This document shows positions 5,729 to 8,227 of a stretch of DNA of 8,227 nt, piece after piece. Below the pieces are notes generated by a model. That model was not told where the DNA came from, searched no databases, and saw nothing but the letters and a program-made list of their open reading frames with translations. How positions within the stretch are numbered: position 1 is the stretch's first letter; the number at the start of each line of letters is the position of its first letter. Position numbers and translations under genes: made by a program. The DNA is from Nanobdellota archaeon (GTDB lineage: Archaea > Nanobdellota > Nanobdellia > Woesearchaeales > GW2011-AR9), in contig JAUYPT010000125.1 of NCBI GenBank assembly GCA_030695685.1, positions 1 to 8,227 of the forward strand. Direction: 5' to 3'.

Positions 5729-6529
5729 ATGATTAAATTTCTAAAAAAGTGGTATAAAAAAAGTTTTTTCCTTTCTTTATTGTTTGTTGTTATATTATTA
5801 TCATTACTATTTTTAGTTTCTGCAAACAATAATTCTTTGACGGGAGCAATTATTGGTTTGCCTGCAGAAGTTCAGGATGGAGAACAGCCGCTTATTGTCC
5901 TGCCTGAAGAAAATTTTTCTTCCGATACACCAATTTCACCAACTCCGGTGGAAACTCCTCCTGCAGAAATAAGTTATCCTGTCGATATTCCTAGAATACC
6001 GGTAGAAACACCTCTTCAAGAAGATTTGCCTGTTGTAAATAATATTTCATTAGGAGATGAAATTACCATTCCTAATAACACACTTATTCCTTCTGTTCAT
6101 CGTTTAGCACTGGTTTTTAATCAGGCAAACATTGATTATGATCGCGAGTACGCGTTGGAGTACCTTAACTTACGCCATAATTTTTCTGATATAGAGTATG
6201 TTGAGGTTGGAACTTCTCATAATTTTACAATGAGAATGGGCAATTATCTCGATGATCTGAAGGGTGTTAACATAAACAGTAGTAATTTTGCAGTACATTT
6301 AATTTTCTGTGACGAATTCAAGAAATTCTGTAAATTTAGGATTAATGGTGTTCCGACGACAACACTGTACACTCCCGATGTTTTAGCTGACAGTAATACT
6401 TTTGATATTGATGGCAATTATATTCTTAAATTAAATTCAGCTGAGTTCAATAAATGTAATAATCAGGTTTTTTGTCACTTAGGATATGAAGGGTATCATG
6501 AAGTTGATGTAGCGGTGGAGAGAAAGTGA
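5729..6529 (+). CDS. Membrane-anchored extracellular protein with a four-cysteine domain
   Basis: The 266-residue protein starts with a cationic segment (MIKFLKKWYKK) and one hydrophobic segment (13-30), followed by SLTGAIIG (36-43), a stretch I associate with exported DPANN proteins. Residues 45-105 are a Pro/Glu/Thr-rich linker. The C-terminal domain (about 122-263) carries two cysteine pairs, C194-x6-C201 and C243-x5-C249, each around an F-rich loop (DEFKKF and NNQVF). This suggests two disulfide loops in a repeated half-domain: FAVHLIFC...FRINGVP and YILKLNSAEF...CHLGYEG. Several N-x-S/T sequons occur (near 62, 105, 116, 151, 165 and 183). It is the first gene of a coupled operon and its TGA overlaps the next ATG (ATGA spans the junction as TGATG). 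I do not recognise a named family. Confidence 0.72.
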   Translation: MIKFLKKWYKKSFFLSLLFVVILLSLLFLVSANNNSLTGAIIGLPAEVQDGEQPLIVLPEENFSSDTPISPTPVETPPAEISYPVDIPRIPVETPLQEDLPVVNNISLGDEITIPNNTLIPSVHRLALVFNQANIDYDREYALEYLNLRHNFSDIEYVEVGTSHNFTMRMGNYLDDLKGVNINSSNFAVHLIFCDEFKKFCKFRINGVPTTTLYTPDVLADSNTFDIDGNYILKLNSAEFNKCNNQVFCHLGYEGYHEVDVAVERK

Positions 6530-6837
6530 TGAAAAGAATGGTAAAAAAGTGGTTTACGAGAGTAGGTTGTGGTGTAAACCTTGTTTTACAAGTAGTCAAA
6601 CCAATCGTAGCTGATATTGATAACAATGGGGCTATGGAAACGGTGACACTTGTCCACGATACTATTGCCGCTGATAGAACGTATATGTATGCTGTTGAAA
6701 CAACGAGAGAAGACAACTCTTATGGCACAGGAAAAAAAGTTACGACGAAACAAAAATGGTCTCAAAGAGTAGATGGTGGAGCAATCTATTTTCCGGCAAC
6801 ATTAGCGAATATTGAGTTTAAGGGTGATGTTTTATGA
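6529..6837 (+). CDS. Chimeric mini-protein: cationic start fused to one beta-propeller blade
   Basis: The 102-residue product starts with MKRMVKKWFTR, close to the start of the next gene (MKRIVKWWIK). It then switches directly into GVNLVLQVVKPIVADIDNNG (about 15-34), an FG-GAP/VCBS-like calcium-type loop, and into YMYAVE and KWSQRVDGGAIYFPATLANI (roughly 53-96), typical of the start of a second propeller strand set. Residues 15-51 match the propeller part of the phospholipase-like gene at 7154. It ends mid-blade (EFKGDVL), exactly where the next gene's ATGA begins. There is no signal peptide or anchor segment, so it is probably not exported by itself. It may be a gene remnant made by recombination, although the frame and the SD-like GGAGAG before the start are intact. 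The ATG at 6529 is favoured over the GTG one codon earlier. Confidence 0.5.
   Translation: MKRMVKKWFTRVGCGVNLVLQVVKPIVADIDNNGAMETVTLVHDTIAADRTYMYAVETTREDNSYGTGKKVTTKQKWSQRVDGGAIYFPATLANIEFKGDVL
6624..6681 (+). repeat. Copy 1 of a 58-bp (or longer) exact direct repeat
   Basis: This block inside the mini-protein gene is identical base for base to 8170-8227 in the phospholipase-like gene, in the same reading frame. The identity starts abruptly: the 15 codons before it mostly differ. Its right boundary cannot be set because the second copy reaches the window end. Confidence 0.95.
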
Positions 6838-7157
6838 AAAGGATAGTAAAATGGTGGATTAAATGTAAAAATAATTTTAGTAAAAATAAGAAGATCTATA
6901 TAAGAAATACATTCATTTTTATGTTTATTTTTATGCTTATCCAATTTACTTTATTCTGGCTGGTATTTTATATAGTGATGGGCGGTCTCGATACATGGCC
7001 TAAAGTTATAATTAGATTGATAATGTATATTTATTCATTGACTTTCCCCGATTTACCAAATATTCCTTTGTTTATAATTTTTGATTTAATTGTAAGCTCT
7101 TTTATTGCGATAGCAGCAACTTACTGTTACTTTAAGTTGAAACGAGGAAATAAATGA
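6834..7157 (+). CDS. Small membrane protein of the surface operon
   Basis: The 107-residue protein has a strongly cationic N-terminus (MKRIVKWWIK, then KNKK) and two clear hydrophobic segments (about 25-50 and 77-100). A shorter aromatic stretch (58-70) between them may lie on the membrane surface. The C-terminus (KLKRGNK) is basic, so both ends are probably cytoplasmic. The start overlaps the previous stop by ATGA and has an AGGGTGAT ribosome site; the end overlaps the next start the same way. No family is recognised. Its position next to a secreted hydrolase suggests an envelope role, perhaps in anchoring or protecting the membrane, but that is a guess. Confidence 0.7.
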   Translation: MKRIVKWWIKCKNNFSKNKKIYIRNTFIFMFIFMLIQFTLFWLVFYIVMGGLDTWPKVIIRLIMYIYSLTFPDLPNIPLFIIFDLIVSSFIAIAATYCYFKLKRGNK

Positions 7158-8227
7158 AACAAATTATTTTATTAATTTGTACTATCTTACTAGTTATATT
7201 AGCTAGTCCATCAGTATATGGATGGTGGGGTTTAGGTATTGATCCATTTAATCAAGTAAATGACCATGATACTCTTACTGACCAAGCTATAAATGCAGTA
7301 GATTACAATGACACAAATAATAGATACTCTGAACTTTATCAAGCTGGATCTGGTTATCAGGATAAAATTATTGATGGGGCAGGAAAACTTGACTTTCAAG
7401 CAGAAAGGGGAAAGGTACCAAAAAATAAAGTAGGATACAGTAATTCTGATTATTCTCACTTCTATAACCCAAATGGTTCAACAATCAGCAATCAATGGCC
7501 TTCTGCATTAAATGAATCTTATGATTGGCTAGCGGAAGCAATAAGTGCTTACGCAAAAGGTGAAAAAAGTGTAGCTTACACAAAGCTTGGTTATATACTA
7601 CATTTATTAGAAGATATGACTGTTCCAACCCATACTTTTTTAATATTACATGGCACAGATCCTTGGGACTACTTAGAATGGCAAGTTGATGCGGATGATA
7701 TTAATGCAGCACAAAGTCCCCCTATTATTGCTTATCGTTTAGAAGGAAATGATCTTTATGCTATTGAAAAACAATTTAATGAATTAGCACGAAAGTCCTA
7801 CAATGAATCAGATGTGCAAGCTACAATAGACGGCTATTATACTGACCGATCTTATATTGGTTCTAATTTTGATTGTAGTTTACCGGGTATTTGCTCTCCA
7901 CAAATATCAGCTAATAATGTTACTATCCTTGAACAAGACTTAATGCCGAAAGCAGTACAATACTCCGCCGGTTTAGCTATGAGGGTTTATGATATTTTTC
8001 AATCTCTCGACTGGCCAACCGAAAACCATGACTATAGAAGAACAGGCTTCACGTTATTAAAAGGCGACATGGAACGTGCAAGTGACGTCGACACTATCAA
8101 TTTTGTTCTTAATAGCGGTGTAAACCTCGCTTTGCAGGTGGTTAAGTCGATTGTGGCAGATATCGATGGCAATGGGGCTATGGAAACGGTGACACTTGTC
8201 CACGATACTATTGCCGCTGATAGAACG
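7154..8227 (+). CDS. Zinc-dependent phospholipase C/S1-P1 nuclease-like enzyme with C-terminal beta-propeller (3' end cut)
   Basis: 358 residues are visible and the frame is open at the window edge. A Sec signal (1-23, ending VYG) would release a mature protein starting with Trp24, as in Bacillus cereus phospholipase C, where the N-terminal Trp binds zinc. Further likely zinc ligands are His38, Asp80, His102 (SHFYNPNG, close to SHFYDP of that enzyme), His150, Asp154 and His160 (in LHLLEDMTVPTH), and Glu175 (YLEWQVD). The expected His four residues before that Glu is Trp171; His166 or Asp172 may replace it. The catalytic domain ends near 285. WPTENHDYRRTG (about 290-301) and VADIDGNGAMETVTLV open a PQQ/FG-GAP-type propeller. 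The enzyme probably acts outside the cell on phosphoesters (phospholipid or nucleic acid). GAGG-type SD (GAGG, 7144-7147) precedes the ATG. Confidence 0.8.
   Translation, partial: MKQIILLICTILLVILASPSVYGWWGLGIDPFNQVNDHDTLTDQAINAVDYNDTNNRYSELYQAGSGYQDKIIDGAGKLDFQAERGKVPKNKVGYSNSDYSHFYNPNGSTISNQWPSALNESYDWLAEAISAYAKGEKSVAYTKLGYILHLLEDMTVPTHTFLILHGTDPWDYLEWQVDADDINAAQSPPIIAYRLEGNDLYAIEKQFNELARKSYNESDVQATIDGYYTDRSYIGSNFDCSLPGICSPQISANNVTILEQDLMPKAVQYSAGLAMRVYDIFQSLDWPTENHDYRRTGFTLLKGDMERASDVDTINFVLNSGVNLALQVVKSIVADIDGNGAMETVTLVHDTIAADRT
8170..8227 (+). repeat. Copy 2 of the 58-bp exact direct repeat, at the window end
   Basis: Identical to 6624-6681 and in the same frame of a propeller domain. 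It runs precisely to the last base, so the true repeat may be longer and the window may end at a contig break caused by this repeat. Confidence 0.95.

Noticed and set aside
7232..7459. Minus-strand 75-codon open frame within the phospholipase-like gene
   Set aside because: It lies opposite conserved zinc-site codons and has no promoter, ribosome site or recognisable motif.

Overview
The window most likely comes from an archaeon of the DPANN type (Woesearchaeota- or Pacearchaeota-like). This is an inference. The first genes of transcription units have an archaeal-style TATA box centred about 27-29 bp before the start codon and no Shine-Dalgarno sequence, as expected for leaderless mRNAs. Genes inside tight operons instead have purine-rich ribosome sites and ATGA overlaps. 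Short bacterial-type sugar-phosphate enzymes, together with secreted proteins carrying an 'SLTGAIIG'-like stretch after the signal anchor, also fit. No rRNA, tRNA or CRISPR is present to prove the assignment.

Left part (1-1872). The 5' end of an unknown minus-strand gene diverges from a D-glycerate 3-kinase-like gene. This converges on a minus-strand gene for a small ECF-type sigma-70 factor, which is striking if the host is archaeal. Between the sigma gene and the next operon lies a 131-bp non-coding element with 17-bp perfect terminal inverted repeats and a 10-bp target duplication: a MITE-like insertion.

Middle (1873-4727). A sugar-phosphate operon encodes a PfkB-family kinase, a class II fructose-bisphosphate aldolase and a small membrane protein. 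It ends in a nested hairpin with a T-tract. A second strong hairpin forms the leader of rpiB (ribose-5-phosphate isomerase B). The two hairpins share sequence that can pair in alternative ways. Glycerate kinase, PfkB kinase, aldolase and RpiB together suggest lower glycolysis plus pentose-phosphate interconversion, with C3 entry through 3-phosphoglycerate.

Right part (4729-8227) is a cell-surface region. A minus-strand secreted protein with two repeated beta-type domains diverges from a four-gene, translationally coupled operon: an anchored extracellular protein with a four-cysteine domain, a one-blade beta-propeller mini-protein, a small membrane protein, and a zinc-dependent phospholipase C/S1-P1-nuclease-like enzyme fused to a beta-propeller and cut by the window end. 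The mini-protein and the enzyme share a block of at least 58 identical bp. It begins abruptly after a stretch in which 10 of 15 codons differ synonymously, so recent gene conversion or recombination is likely. The second copy runs exactly to the window end, which may also be an assembly break in a repeat.
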